A stretch of DNA of 14,296 nt from Chloroflexia bacterium (GTDB lineage: Bacteria; Chloroflexota; Chloroflexia; Thermomicrobiales; UBA6265), in the NCBI GenBank assembly GCA_013696525.1, contig JACCYK010000465.1:1-14296 (forward strand), read 5' to 3'. This document shows, piece after piece, positions 1 through 7,324 of this stretch. Numbering within the stretch: the first letter of the stretch is position 1; each line of letters opens with the position of its first letter. The notes beneath the pieces were generated by a model. It was not told where the DNA came from and made no database searches. It worked only from the letters and a program-made list of their open reading frames with translations. The translations under genes and the position numbers were made by a program.

Positions 1-31
1 CCTTCCCTTGTAGTTCCACCGATTGCGGCGG

Positions 32-2029
32 TCAGACCTTGACCGGCGGCGCCGGGTCGCGGGTACTCTTGGCCAGCTTCATCACCTCGGGGGCGCCGAC
101 GACGAGGCCGGAGGCCACCCGGCCCTGGGCATCGATCATGATCGCGGACGGCGTGCCGTCGGAGCCGAAATCGGAGCCGACCGCGAACTCGTCGTCCAGC
201 AGCGTCAGCGAGCGCAGACCCTGGGCCCGGTTCGCCTCGGCGCTGCCGGAGGAGACGACGACCAGCTTCGGCGCTCCCTTCGGCGGCTTTTGCTCCCACT
301 TCTTGATCTCGGGCAGCATCCGCTCGCAGAAGCCGCACCCTGGGTTCCAGAAGAGCAACAGCGTCCGCGTGCCGCGATGATCGGCGAGATCGATCATGTT
401 GCCATCGAGATCGGGGAGGCGGACCGCCGGCGCGGCGCTGCCGATCGGGGGCCCTTCGGGGTCGGCCTCGTCCTCTTCGTCATCCTCGTCCTCGAAGATG
501 ACGGGCGCGGGCGTGGGAGCATCGTTGCGCAAGATGCCGAGCACGCCGGGCGCGCCAACGGCGACCCCCGTCGCGATCTCACCCTCCGCATTGATCAGCA
601 GCGCCGAGGGGGTACCGCTGGCGCCAAAGGCGCGGCCGGTGTTAAAGCCCGAATCGAGCACGATCGGCGACTTCAGGCCCATCTCCGCGTTGCGTTCAGC
701 ATCGCCGGTGGAGACCACCAGGAGCTTCGGCGCGTCGGCTGGCGGATTCTCCTCCCACGCCTTTAGCTCGGGGATCATCCGCTGGCAGAAGCCGCACCCC
801 GGGTTCCAGAACAGCAGCGCGGTTGGCGCCCCCTTGAAGTCGGCCAGGGTGACGGTCTCCCCGGCCAGGTTCGGCAGCGCGACCTCGGGCGCCGCGGTGC
901 CGATTTTGTCAGCGCCGCGGGCCGCCGCCGGCGCGGGCGCCGGCTTCTTCGCCGCCGCCTTGATCGGGATCGCGACCTTGTTCTCGATCGCTTGCGTGAC
1001 GAGCCGGCGAATCGCGTCGCTACCCGGGGCCAGCCCACTGCCGATCATGCCGTCGGCGCTGACGAGCAGGCCGGTCGGCGTGCCGCCGGACTGATAGGCG
1101 TCGGCGACTTCGCTCTTTTCTTGGAGGAGGACGTTGGTGAGGCCGTGCTCGGCGCTCTTGGCGAGATAGTCCTCGGGGGAGCCGCGGCTGATCAGCGCCA
1201 CCGTCAGCTTCGAGCGGTACTCACGTTGCCACTTCCCGATGTCGGGGAGGAGGGCATTGCAGGGGCGGCAGGTGGGGTCGGTGAAGACCAGGAGCACCGG
1301 GTTCCCGGCCGCGCGCAGGGCGTCCAACGTCATCCGTTCGCCGTGCAATCCGGTCAGGCCGAAGGCCGGGGCGGGGCTGCCGAAGGGGAGCCCTTCTTCG
1401 AAGGCGTCTTCGTCTTCTTCCTCTTCGTCAAGCGCGATGTCGGCATCCGCCAGCGCATCTTCGATCCGGTCCAAGCGGACCAGCAGGCGCCCGTTCTGAC
1501 CCAAGAGATGCACGAGCATCCAGACGACGCCGGCCAGCGCCGCGATGATGATCAGACCACCGATCAGAACTACCCAGGCGAGACCGTCCATGTTTTGTGT
1601 CCAATCAACGATGCTCGGTCCCGGCCCATACGCGGCTCCCGCGATCCCGATGAAGAGCGCGATCGCGACCAGGACGCCGTTCCGAATCAGGGTGGCGGGG
1701 CCGATCGGCTCCGACTGCAACTGCCCGAAGCAATGGCAGTCCGGCGTGTTGCCGCGCGCCAGGTTGTAGCTGATGCCGGCGATAAAGGCCGCCAGCAAGA
1801 CGACCGCGCCCCATCCCGCCCAAGGCGCGGTCACGGTGGGCAACAACAGCACGGCCACCAGCAGTTCCGCCACCGGCAGGCCGAGACCGGCGATTCGAGC
1901 CACGGGCTCGGGCAGGCCGAAGTCACGCATCGCCTTCTGCGACCCGGCAAGGTCGAAGAGCTTCGCCAGCCCCGACACCAGGAAGACGGCGGCCAGCACG
2001 AGACGGGCTACTAAGATGAGGACATCCAT
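32..2029 (-). CDS. Membrane MauE-type domain fused to three thioredoxin/TlpA domains
   Basis: The product is a 665-aa membrane thiol-redox protein. Residues 1-135 hold about four hydrophobic helices of the MauE/DoxX type, with a Cys pair C98-x-C100 (TPDCHCFG) between the third and fourth. A fifth helix lies at about 150-175. An acidic linker (201-213) leads to thioredoxin domain 1, with C254-RP-C257 and cis-Pro region GGTP (P318). An Ala/Pro/Lys linker leads to domain 2, C412-GF-C415 and P474. A second acidic linker (512-526) leads to domain 3, C565-GF-C568 and P627. MauE proteins are linked to disulfide handling in methylamine dehydrogenase maturation; no mau genes are visible here, so a general envelope thiol-exchange role is inferred. 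I chose ATG 2029 because AGAGGAG sits 6 nt upstream and helix 1 begins there. An upstream TTG at 2125 would add 32 unconserved-looking residues and coincides with the predicted transcription start. Domain calls are solid; the substrate is unknown. Confidence 0.85.
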   Translation of the reverse strand: MDVLILVARLVLAAVFLVSGLAKLFDLAGSQKAMRDFGLPEPVARIAGLGLPVAELLVAVLLLPTVTAPWAGWGAVVLLAAFIAGISYNLARGNTPDCHCFGQLQSEPIGPATLIRNGVLVAIALFIGIAGAAYGPGPSIVDWTQNMDGLAWVVLIGGLIIIAALAGVVWMLVHLLGQNGRLLVRLDRIEDALADADIALDEEEEDEDAFEEGLPFGSPAPAFGLTGLHGERMTLDALRAAGNPVLLVFTDPTCRPCNALLPDIGKWQREYRSKLTVALISRGSPEDYLAKSAEHGLTNVLLQEKSEVADAYQSGGTPTGLLVSADGMIGSGLAPGSDAIRRLVTQAIENKVAIPIKAAAKKPAPAPAAARGADKIGTAAPEVALPNLAGETVTLADFKGAPTALLFWNPGCGFCQRMIPELKAWEENPPADAPKLLVVSTGDAERNAEMGLKSPIVLDSGFNTGRAFGASGTPSALLINAEGEIATGVAVGAPGVLGILRNDAPTPAPVIFEDEDDEEDEADPEGPPIGSAAPAVRLPDLDGNMIDLADHRGTRTLLLFWNPGCGFCERMLPEIKKWEQKPPKGAPKLVVVSSGSAEANRAQGLRSLTLLDDEFAVGSDFGSDGTPSAIMIDAQGRVASGLVVGAPEVMKLAKSTRDPAPPVKV
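321..817. repeat. Internal duplication: near-identical CGFC segments of two thioredoxin domains
   Basis: Bases 321-358 and 780-817 align over 38 nt with only a few mismatches (for example at 325/784, 341/800 and 353/812). Both encode the WNPGCGFC active-site segment. The offset of 459 bp equals exactly 153 codons, the spacing between C412 and C565. The surrounding protein also aligns along the whole domain (GTPSA, VVGAP/VAVGAP), so this is an in-frame domain duplication inside the redox gene, not a mobile repeat. Confidence 0.8.
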
Positions 2030-2035
2030 CCGCGG

Positions 2036-2042
2036 CTCCTCT
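2036..2042 (-). promoter_or_regulatory. Ribosome binding site fixing the start of the MauE-thioredoxin gene
   Basis: Read on the minus strand this is AGAGGAG, six bases before ATG 2029. It decides the start over the longer open frame reaching 2125. Confidence 0.7.
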
Positions 2043-2131
2043 GAATGATTCCCACGGAAGCCTCGACGGCCGGCCATCGCGGCGCGACAAGCTTCCATTC
2101 CAACGGTCCGATAACCTATGTGCAATGGTCC

Positions 2132-2140
2132 ATTCTAGCA
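2132..2140 (-). promoter_or_regulatory. Extended -10 promoter for the MauE-thioredoxin gene
   Basis: On the minus strand the bases read TGC TAGAAT, an extended -10 (TGn plus a hexamer matching TATAAT at five of six positions). No good -35 lies 16-18 nt upstream, as is common for extended -10 promoters. Transcription would start near 2125, giving a leader of about 96 nt before ATG 2029. This is consensus matching only. Confidence 0.45.
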
Positions 2141-2196
2141 TCCCCTCGTCTGAACCAGGCAGGTCACGCCGCCACGCCTGGATGCTCGGACAATGA

Positions 2197-2226
2197 TCGA
2201 GAAGACCTCGCGTACGTCCCTATACT
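2197..2226 (+). promoter_or_regulatory. Candidate sigma70-type promoter for treYZ
   Basis: TCGAGA (2197-2202, four of six to TTGACA) is followed after 18 bp by TATACT (2221-2226, five of six to TATAAT). Transcription would start near 2233, leaving a leader of about 140 nt before the treY start. It lies back to back with the minus-strand promoter at 2132-2140, so the two units would diverge from within about 100 bp. Confidence 0.4.
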
Positions 2227-2285
2227 ACCGAAAGGGAAGTGAATACGCCAGGTCGGATCATCTCCCGCGAAAATGCGGTTCCGGG

Positions 2286-2357
2286 GCTGGCATGGCTGCC
2301 GCGTGAATGGCCAGCATATGGCACGATTTGTGGATTGGCGGAGCGGCGCCCGCGCCG
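2286..2357 (+). other. Hairpin-forming leader upstream of treY
   Basis: The predicted treY leader holds two inverted repeats. GCTGGC at 2286-2291 pairs with GCCAGC at 2310-2315. CGGCGC at 2344-2349 pairs with GCGCCG at 2352-2357, ending about 10 nt before the ribosome site GGAGG (2367-2371). With this base composition they may be incidental. There is no U-run, so no attenuator is claimed. The rest of the 2030-2375 gap shows no gene. Confidence 0.3.
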
Positions 2358-2375
2358 GGAACGATCGGAGGGTAG

Positions 2376-5318
2376 GTGAGCACCACCAATGCGGCGACCG
2401 GGACAGCGGACGGGAGCCGGGGAATCGCGGCCTGGATCCCGGAATCGACCTACCGGGTGCAATTGAGTCAAGAGTTCACCTTTGCCGACGCGGCACGGAT
2501 CGTTCCGTACCTGGCGAAGCTCGGCATCGGCGCCCTTTATGTTTCGCCGTTCTTCAAAGCGACCCCGGGCAGCACCCATGGCTACGATGTCACGGATTAC
2601 CAGGAGTTGAACCCGGAGCTCGGCGGGGACGAGGCGTACCAGCAGTTGGTGAGCGTGCTTCACCAGCATGACATTGGCCTGCTGATTGATTTTGTGCCGA
2701 ACCACATGGGCATTAGCGGCGGCCGGAATCGCTGGTGGCAAGACGTGCTGGAAAATGGCGCCGCGTCGCCGGCCGAGACCTATTTCGACATCGACTGGAC
2801 CCCGCTCAAGCGTGAGCTCCGCGAGAAGGTGTTGCTGCCGATCCTGGGCGACCAGTACGGCGAGGTCCTGGAACGGGGCGAGCTCGAGCTGCGGCTGGCG
2901 GATGGCGCCTTTCACGTCCAGTACTTCGAGACCCCACTCCCGATCTCGCCGCCGACGTACCCAATCATCCTCCGTCACAAGCTCCCGGCGCTGATCGAGA
3001 GCCTGCCCGCCGATGACCATGCGCTGCTGGAATATCAAAGTATCATCACGGCGCTCGATCACCTGGATGAGCTAGACCCGGCGGCGGTCGAGGAGCGGCA
3101 GCGCGAGCAGATTGTCGCGAAACGCCGGTTGTCTAGCCTCGTCGACGCGCATGGGCCGATCGCGAGCGCCTTGGCTGAGACCTTGCGGGAGTTCAACGGT
3201 CGGCCCGGAGCACCTGGGAGCTTCGATCTCCTCGGTGAGCTATTGGGGGCACAATCGTACCGGCTGGCATTTTGGCGGGTGGCCGGGGAGGAGATCAACT
3301 ACCGCCGCTTCTTCGCCATCAACGAGCTGGCCGCGATCCGCCAAGAGGTGCCCGCGGTCTTCGCCAGCACCCATCAGCTCCTGCTTCAGCTCCTGGCCGC
3401 GCGGCCCGCCGTCGGCGTCCGGATCGACCACCCGGACGGCCTCTGGGATCCCGCCGGTTACTTTCGCGATCTTCAGCGCGCCTACCTGACGGCGCAGAGC
3501 GGGGAACTTGGGACATCGGGCGTGACGCCGCCACTCTATCTGGTGGTCGAAAAGATCCTGGATCATGACGAGTCGCTGCCGGACAACTGGGCGGTGCATG
3601 GCACGGTCGGCTACGACTTCGCCACCGCCGTTGCCAACCTGTTCGTGAATCCGGCGAACCGGCGCGCCTTCGATGAACTGTATGGATCGTTCATTGGCGA
3701 GCGCCTAAAATTGGCTGACCTCATCTACGAGGCCAAGTACCTGATGATGCGGACCGCCTTGATGAGCGAGGTCAACGTCCTGTCCCAGGCGCTCAACCGG
3801 ATCTCGGAGGACGATCGTCACACGCGAGACTTCACGTTGTACGCGCTCCGGGCCGCGCTGCGCGAGACGGTCGCCAATTTTCCGGTCTATCGCACCTACA
3901 TCGTCGGCGCCGAGGGCACGCTCCGAGACCAGGATCGCAAGGTGATTGATGCCGCCGTGGCGCAAGCGGCCCGCCGCAATCCTCGGATTGACCGATCCGT
4001 CCTTGGCTTTCTCCGCGATGTCTTGCTGACCGTTGCCACGAATGACGCCCAGGAACCTGACAACGTGGACGGTCGCGTCGAATTCACCATGAAGTTCCAG
4101 CAATTGACCGGCCCGGTGATGGCCAAAGGGGTGGAGGATACCGCCTTCTATCAGTACAACCGGCTGGTCTCGCTGAACGAAGTGGGCGGCAACCCGGCCC
4201 AGTTTGGACTGTCGGTAGCGGCGTTTCACCGGGAGAACCAGCAACGGCAGCGCCGCTGGCCGCACGGGATGCTGACCAGCTCGACTCACGACACGAAGCG
4301 AAGCGAGGACGTGCGAGCCCGGTTGCATGTCCTGTCGGAAATGCCGCGGGAGTGGCGGGCGGCGATCAACCGTTGGACCAAGCTCAATCGCCAGCACAAG
4401 CGCCGGCTCGATGGCCGGGCGGCGCCCGGCCGCAACGACGAGTATCTGCTCTACCAGACGCTGCTCGGGACCTGGCCGGTGGACGCTGGCGCGGCCCCGG
4501 GCGAGGAGTACGTGGCTCGCATTGTCGCCTACATGGACAAAGCGACCCGCGAGGCCCAGGTCCACACGAGCTGGCTGACGCCAAATCAAGACTACGAGTC
4601 GGCGACCACCGGTTTCGTGCGGGCGATCCTCGACCCGGCGCTGAGCGGGCCGTTCCTGGCCGACCTGACCGCGTTTCTCGGCCCAATCGCCTATGTTGGC
4701 GCATTCAATGGGTTGTCCCAGCAAACGCTCAAGTTGACCGTGCCAGGCGTGCCTGATATTTACCAGGGGACCGAGCTGTGGGACTTCAGCCTGGTTGACC
4801 CGGACAACCGGCGGCCGGTCGATTACGACAAGCGAGCGAAGGCACTGGCCGCCCTGGCCGCCCCGTTCGATCCGCTGCTCCTCACCAACGATCCCCGCGA
4901 TGGGCGGCTCAAACTGCTGGTGACGGAGCGATTGTTGCGTTTCCGGCGTGTGCAGCCGGACCTGTTCGCCTTCGGCGACTACCAGCCCTTGGAAACCGGC
5001 GGCACACGGGCCGAGCATCTGTGCGCGTTCAGCCGCCACTGCCTGGATACCGATCAGGGGATCTTCGTGGTGGTGCCGAAGCTGATCGCGGGACTGCTGG
5101 AGGGAAGCCTTGAGCCGCCGATCGGCGACATCTGGGACGACACCTGGATCTCGCTGCCGGATTGGAGCGACGGCGACCGGTTGCGCAGTGTGCTCACGGG
5201 CGAACGCATGGACCTGGATCAGGCGACGCCAGAACGCCTGCTGGCGTCGGCCGCCCTTGGCGTCGTCCCGGTGGCGGTCTGGCGCAACGACGGCGCTCAC
5301 GACATGGATGCGACCTAA
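2376..5318 (+). CDS. treY: Maltooligosyltrehalose synthase (TreY)
   Basis: A 980-aa GH13-type cytoplasmic enzyme that isomerises the reducing-end alpha-1,4 linkage of maltooligosaccharides to an alpha-1,1 linkage, making maltooligosyltrehalose. The N-terminus STYRVQL plus [16 protein letters not shown] and HGYDVTDY is the classic TreY signature. FVPNHMGI is GH13 region I. The likely nucleophile is D351 (VRIDHPDGL), the acid/base E392 (LVVEKIL) and the third carboxylate D639 ([10 protein letters not shown]). The C-terminal [12 protein letters not shown] motif is present. The length is at the long end for TreY. The start is GTG 2376 with GGAGG four bases upstream of it plus spacer; the spacing is short but no better start precedes STYRVQL. 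Its stop overlaps the treZ start (TAATG), giving a translationally coupled pair. Identification is strong. Confidence 0.96.
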   Translation: MSTTNAATGTADGSRGIAAWIPESTYRVQLSQEFTFADAARIVPYLAKLGIGALYVSPFFKATPGSTHGYDVTDYQELNPELGGDEAYQQLVSVLHQHDIGLLIDFVPNHMGISGGRNRWWQDVLENGAASPAETYFDIDWTPLKRELREKVLLPILGDQYGEVLERGELELRLADGAFHVQYFETPLPISPPTYPIILRHKLPALIESLPADDHALLEYQSIITALDHLDELDPAAVEERQREQIVAKRRLSSLVDAHGPIASALAETLREFNGRPGAPGSFDLLGELLGAQSYRLAFWRVAGEEINYRRFFAINELAAIRQEVPAVFASTHQLLLQLLAARPAVGVRIDHPDGLWDPAGYFRDLQRAYLTAQSGELGTSGVTPPLYLVVEKILDHDESLPDNWAVHGTVGYDFATAVANLFVNPANRRAFDELYGSFIGERLKLADLIYEAKYLMMRTALMSEVNVLSQALNRISEDDRHTRDFTLYALRAALRETVANFPVYRTYIVGAEGTLRDQDRKVIDAAVAQAARRNPRIDRSVLGFLRDVLLTVATNDAQEPDNVDGRVEFTMKFQQLTGPVMAKGVEDTAFYQYNRLVSLNEVGGNPAQFGLSVAAFHRENQQRQRRWPHGMLTSSTHDTKRSEDVRARLHVLSEMPREWRAAINRWTKLNRQHKRRLDGRAAPGRNDEYLLYQTLLGTWPVDAGAAPGEEYVARIVAYMDKATREAQVHTSWLTPNQDYESATTGFVRAILDPALSGPFLADLTAFLGPIAYVGAFNGLSQQTLKLTVPGVPDIYQGTELWDFSLVDPDNRRPVDYDKRAKALAALAAPFDPLLLTNDPRDGRLKLLVTERLLRFRRVQPDLFAFGDYQPLETGGTRAEHLCAFSRHCLDTDQGIFVVVPKLIAGLLEGSLEPPIGDIWDDTWISLPDWSDGDRLRSVLTGERMDLDQATPERLLASAALGVVPVAVWRNDGAHDMDAT

Positions 5319-7204
5319 TGCGGGACGATTCGACCTGGACCATGAGGATGGGCGCCAATCTCGCCGGCGACCGCGCCCTATTCTCGGTCTGGGCGCCAAA
5401 GGCGCGGCGGGTCGAGGTCGTCACCGAGACCGCCCCGGAGCAGGGCATCGCGCCCCTTCACCGCGACGAGGACGGCGTCTTTTCCGGCGTGCTCTACGGC
5501 ATTCAAGAGGGGACCAGATACCGTTACCGAATCGACGGCGGCGAGGCGTACCCGGACCCGTATTCGCGCTATCAGCCAGAGGGGCCGCACGGGCCGTCGG
5601 AGCTGATTGATCCCGCTGCCTTCGCCTGGAGCGATGACGCATGGACCGGTCTCACCGCGGACGGCCTCATCATCTATGAGCTCCACGTCGGGGCGATGAC
5701 CCCGGCGGGGACGTTCGACGCCCTCCGCCGCCAACTGCCGGAGCTCCGGCGGCTGGGCGTCAACGCGATCGAGCTGATGCCCTTGGCCGGCACGCCCGGT
5801 CGCTGGAACTGGGGCTACGACGGCGTGAACCACTTCGCGCCCACTCACAACTATGGCCGCCCCGACGATTTGAAGCGCCTGGTCAACGCCGCCCACGAGG
5901 CGGGTCTCGGTGTCATCGTCGACGTCGTCTACAACCATCTCGGGCCGGATGGCAACTACCTTCGAGTCTTCAGCGACGACTATTTCACCGCTCGCCACCA
6001 GACGCCGTGGGGCGACGGCTTAAACTTCGACGGCGCCAACGCCCGCTTCGTCCGCGACTTCGTGATCGACAACGCTTGCTACTGGCTGGCCGAGTATCAC
6101 GTCGACGGGCTCCGGCTCGATGCCATCGACACCATCGTCGACGACAGCGCTCCCCACGTCCTGGCCGAGCTTTCGGCGCGGGCGCGGGCCGCGACGCCCC
6201 GCGACGTGGTGCTGATCGGCGAGCAAGCCTCGAACGAGGTGCGAATGGTCCATCCAGTGGGAGAAGGGGGACTAGGCCTCGACGCCGTCTGGGCCGATGA
6301 TTTCCATCACGCCCTACGCGTCTTGCTCACCGGTGAGCGCGAGGGGTACTTCGCCGGCTTCCGCGGCACGATCGCCGAGCTCAATCGCGCCATCACCGGC
6401 GGCTTCATCTACCAGGGCGAGGTCGAGCCGGCGAGCGGCCAGCCCCGCGGCACCACGGTCACCACCGAGCCCGCCACGGCGTTCGTGTTTTGCACCGAGA
6501 ACCACGATCAGGTCGGGAATCGAGCGTTCGGCGAACGTCTCAACCACCTCGTTTCGGCAGAACGGTACGCCGTCGCCACCGCGCTCTTCTTGTTCGAGCC
6601 GGAGACCCCGCTGCTGTTCATGGGGCAGGAATTTGCCGCGTCGACGCCGTTCCTCTTCTTCACCGACCACAACGACGTGCTGGGCAAGCTGGTGGCCGCC
6701 GGCCGGCGCGAGGAGTTCAAGGGGTTTCGCGCCTTCGCCGACCCCGCGGAGCGGGAGCGGATGCCAAACCCGCAAGCGGAAGCAACCTTTCTCGGTTCGA
6801 AGCTCGACCTGAACGAGCGGAAGACGAATCGCGGCATCTATCGCCTGTACCGGGATTTGATCCGGATGCGCGGCGAAGACACGGTGCTTCGGGACCAATC
6901 ACGAGCCAGAACGAGCGTGGAACGCCTGGCCGATCGCCTGGTCGCGGTGCGCCGCTGGAACGAGACGGGAGAGCGCCTGCTCATCGCGAATTTTTCCTCC
7001 GAGCCGATCTCACTGACCAAGGACCATGAGATTTTCGGCGGTGGCGAGCAGGCGGCCAAGGTGATCCTGGCCACGACCTGGCGGCGCTACAGCGGGAACG
7101 AGGCCCGATCCGGATGGCACGGCCGGGGTGCGGATCGCCGGTTCGAAATGCCGCCGGCATCGGCGAACATCCTTGCCGGGGCGGCACACCGGGACGGGGC
7201 TTGA
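5318..7204 (+). CDS. treZ: Maltooligosyltrehalose trehalohydrolase (TreZ)
   Basis: A 628-aa GH13 enzyme that hydrolyses maltooligosyltrehalose to release trehalose, completing the TreY-TreZ route. Residues about 8-90 form the N-terminal CBM48-like domain (FSVWAPKARRVEVV, then DPYSRYQPEGPHGPS, typical of TreZ). The barrel follows with YELHVGAMTPAGTFD, VVYNHLGPDGNYL, the nucleophile D268 (DGLRLDAI), acid/base E302 (LIGEQASNE) and D397 (ENHDQVGN). I start it at ATG 5318, which overlaps the treY stop as TAATG. An in-frame extension back to 5162 runs inside treY and reads as low-complexity Arg-rich sequence, so it is rejected. ATGs at 5342 and 5348 are possible alternatives. No treX/glgX debranching gene is in the window. 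Identification is strong. Confidence 0.96.
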   Translation: MRDDSTWTMRMGANLAGDRALFSVWAPKARRVEVVTETAPEQGIAPLHRDEDGVFSGVLYGIQEGTRYRYRIDGGEAYPDPYSRYQPEGPHGPSELIDPAAFAWSDDAWTGLTADGLIIYELHVGAMTPAGTFDALRRQLPELRRLGVNAIELMPLAGTPGRWNWGYDGVNHFAPTHNYGRPDDLKRLVNAAHEAGLGVIVDVVYNHLGPDGNYLRVFSDDYFTARHQTPWGDGLNFDGANARFVRDFVIDNACYWLAEYHVDGLRLDAIDTIVDDSAPHVLAELSARARAATPRDVVLIGEQASNEVRMVHPVGEGGLGLDAVWADDFHHALRVLLTGEREGYFAGFRGTIAELNRAITGGFIYQGEVEPASGQPRGTTVTTEPATAFVFCTENHDQVGNRAFGERLNHLVSAERYAVATALFLFEPETPLLFMGQEFAASTPFLFFTDHNDVLGKLVAAGRREEFKGFRAFADPAERERMPNPQAEATFLGSKLDLNERKTNRGIYRLYRDLIRMRGEDTVLRDQSRARTSVERLADRLVAVRRWNETGERLLIANFSSEPISLTKDHEIFGGGEQAAKVILATTWRRYSGNEARSGWHGRGADRRFEMPPASANILAGAAHRDGA

Positions 7205-7215
7205 GCCGGCGGTTG

Positions 7216-7243
7216 TTGGCGTGGCTCGGGATTAGGCTCTATT
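7216..7243 (+). promoter_or_regulatory. Possible promoter ahead of the thiamine-diphosphate enzyme gene
   Basis: TTGGCG (7216-7221) and TCTATT (7238-7243) lie 16 bp apart in the 120-bp gap after treZ, each matching four of six consensus bases. This gap separates the next gene from the treYZ unit. The match is weak and read-through from treYZ cannot be excluded. Confidence 0.25.
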
Positions 7244-7310
7244 CTGCAACCCATCCCCAACCGTCAGCGGGGTTAGTTCAGCTTGGATTCATTGACCGAA
7301 CACGTTGCAT

Positions 7311-7315
7311 GGAGG
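7311..7315 (+). promoter_or_regulatory. Ribosome binding site choosing ATG 7325
   Basis: GGAGG ends nine bases before ATG 7325 and directly abuts ATG 7316, so 7325 is the better start. The open frame extends back to a TTG at 7283 that has no ribosome site of its own. Confidence 0.6.
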
Positions 7316-7324
7316 ATGCGAAGC

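Noticed and set aside
396..1094. Serine-rich plus-strand frame opposite thioredoxin domains 2 and 3
   Set aside because: The serine runs are antisense to the acidic-linker codons (GAA/GAG/GAC) of the real gene.
992..2014. A 340-codon plus-strand open frame
   Set aside because: It lies opposite the MauE-thioredoxin gene and reads as Gln/Arg/Gly-rich low-complexity sequence with no domain.
2030..2125. N-terminal extension of the MauE-thioredoxin protein from TTG 2125
   Set aside because: It starts at the predicted transcription start with no ribosome site, while ATG 2029 has AGAGGAG six bases upstream.
2273..2671. Plus-strand open frame overlapping the treY start
   Set aside because: It overlaps the first 300 bases of treY in another frame and becomes Arg/Pro-rich; treY is certain.
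2220..3062. Minus-strand open frame of 280 codons at the start of treY
   Set aside because: It is antisense to the conserved TreY N-terminus and has no ribosome site or domain.
5162..5317. N-terminal extension of treZ
   Set aside because: The 52 extra residues are Arg-rich shadow translation of the treY end; ATG 5318 overlaps the treY stop and precedes the conserved domain.
3705..5399. A 564-codon minus-strand open frame
   Set aside because: It lies opposite treY, whose protein has full catalytic motifs. The reverse translation is Arg/Gln/Val/His-rich without domains, as expected for the antisense of G+C-rich coding DNA.
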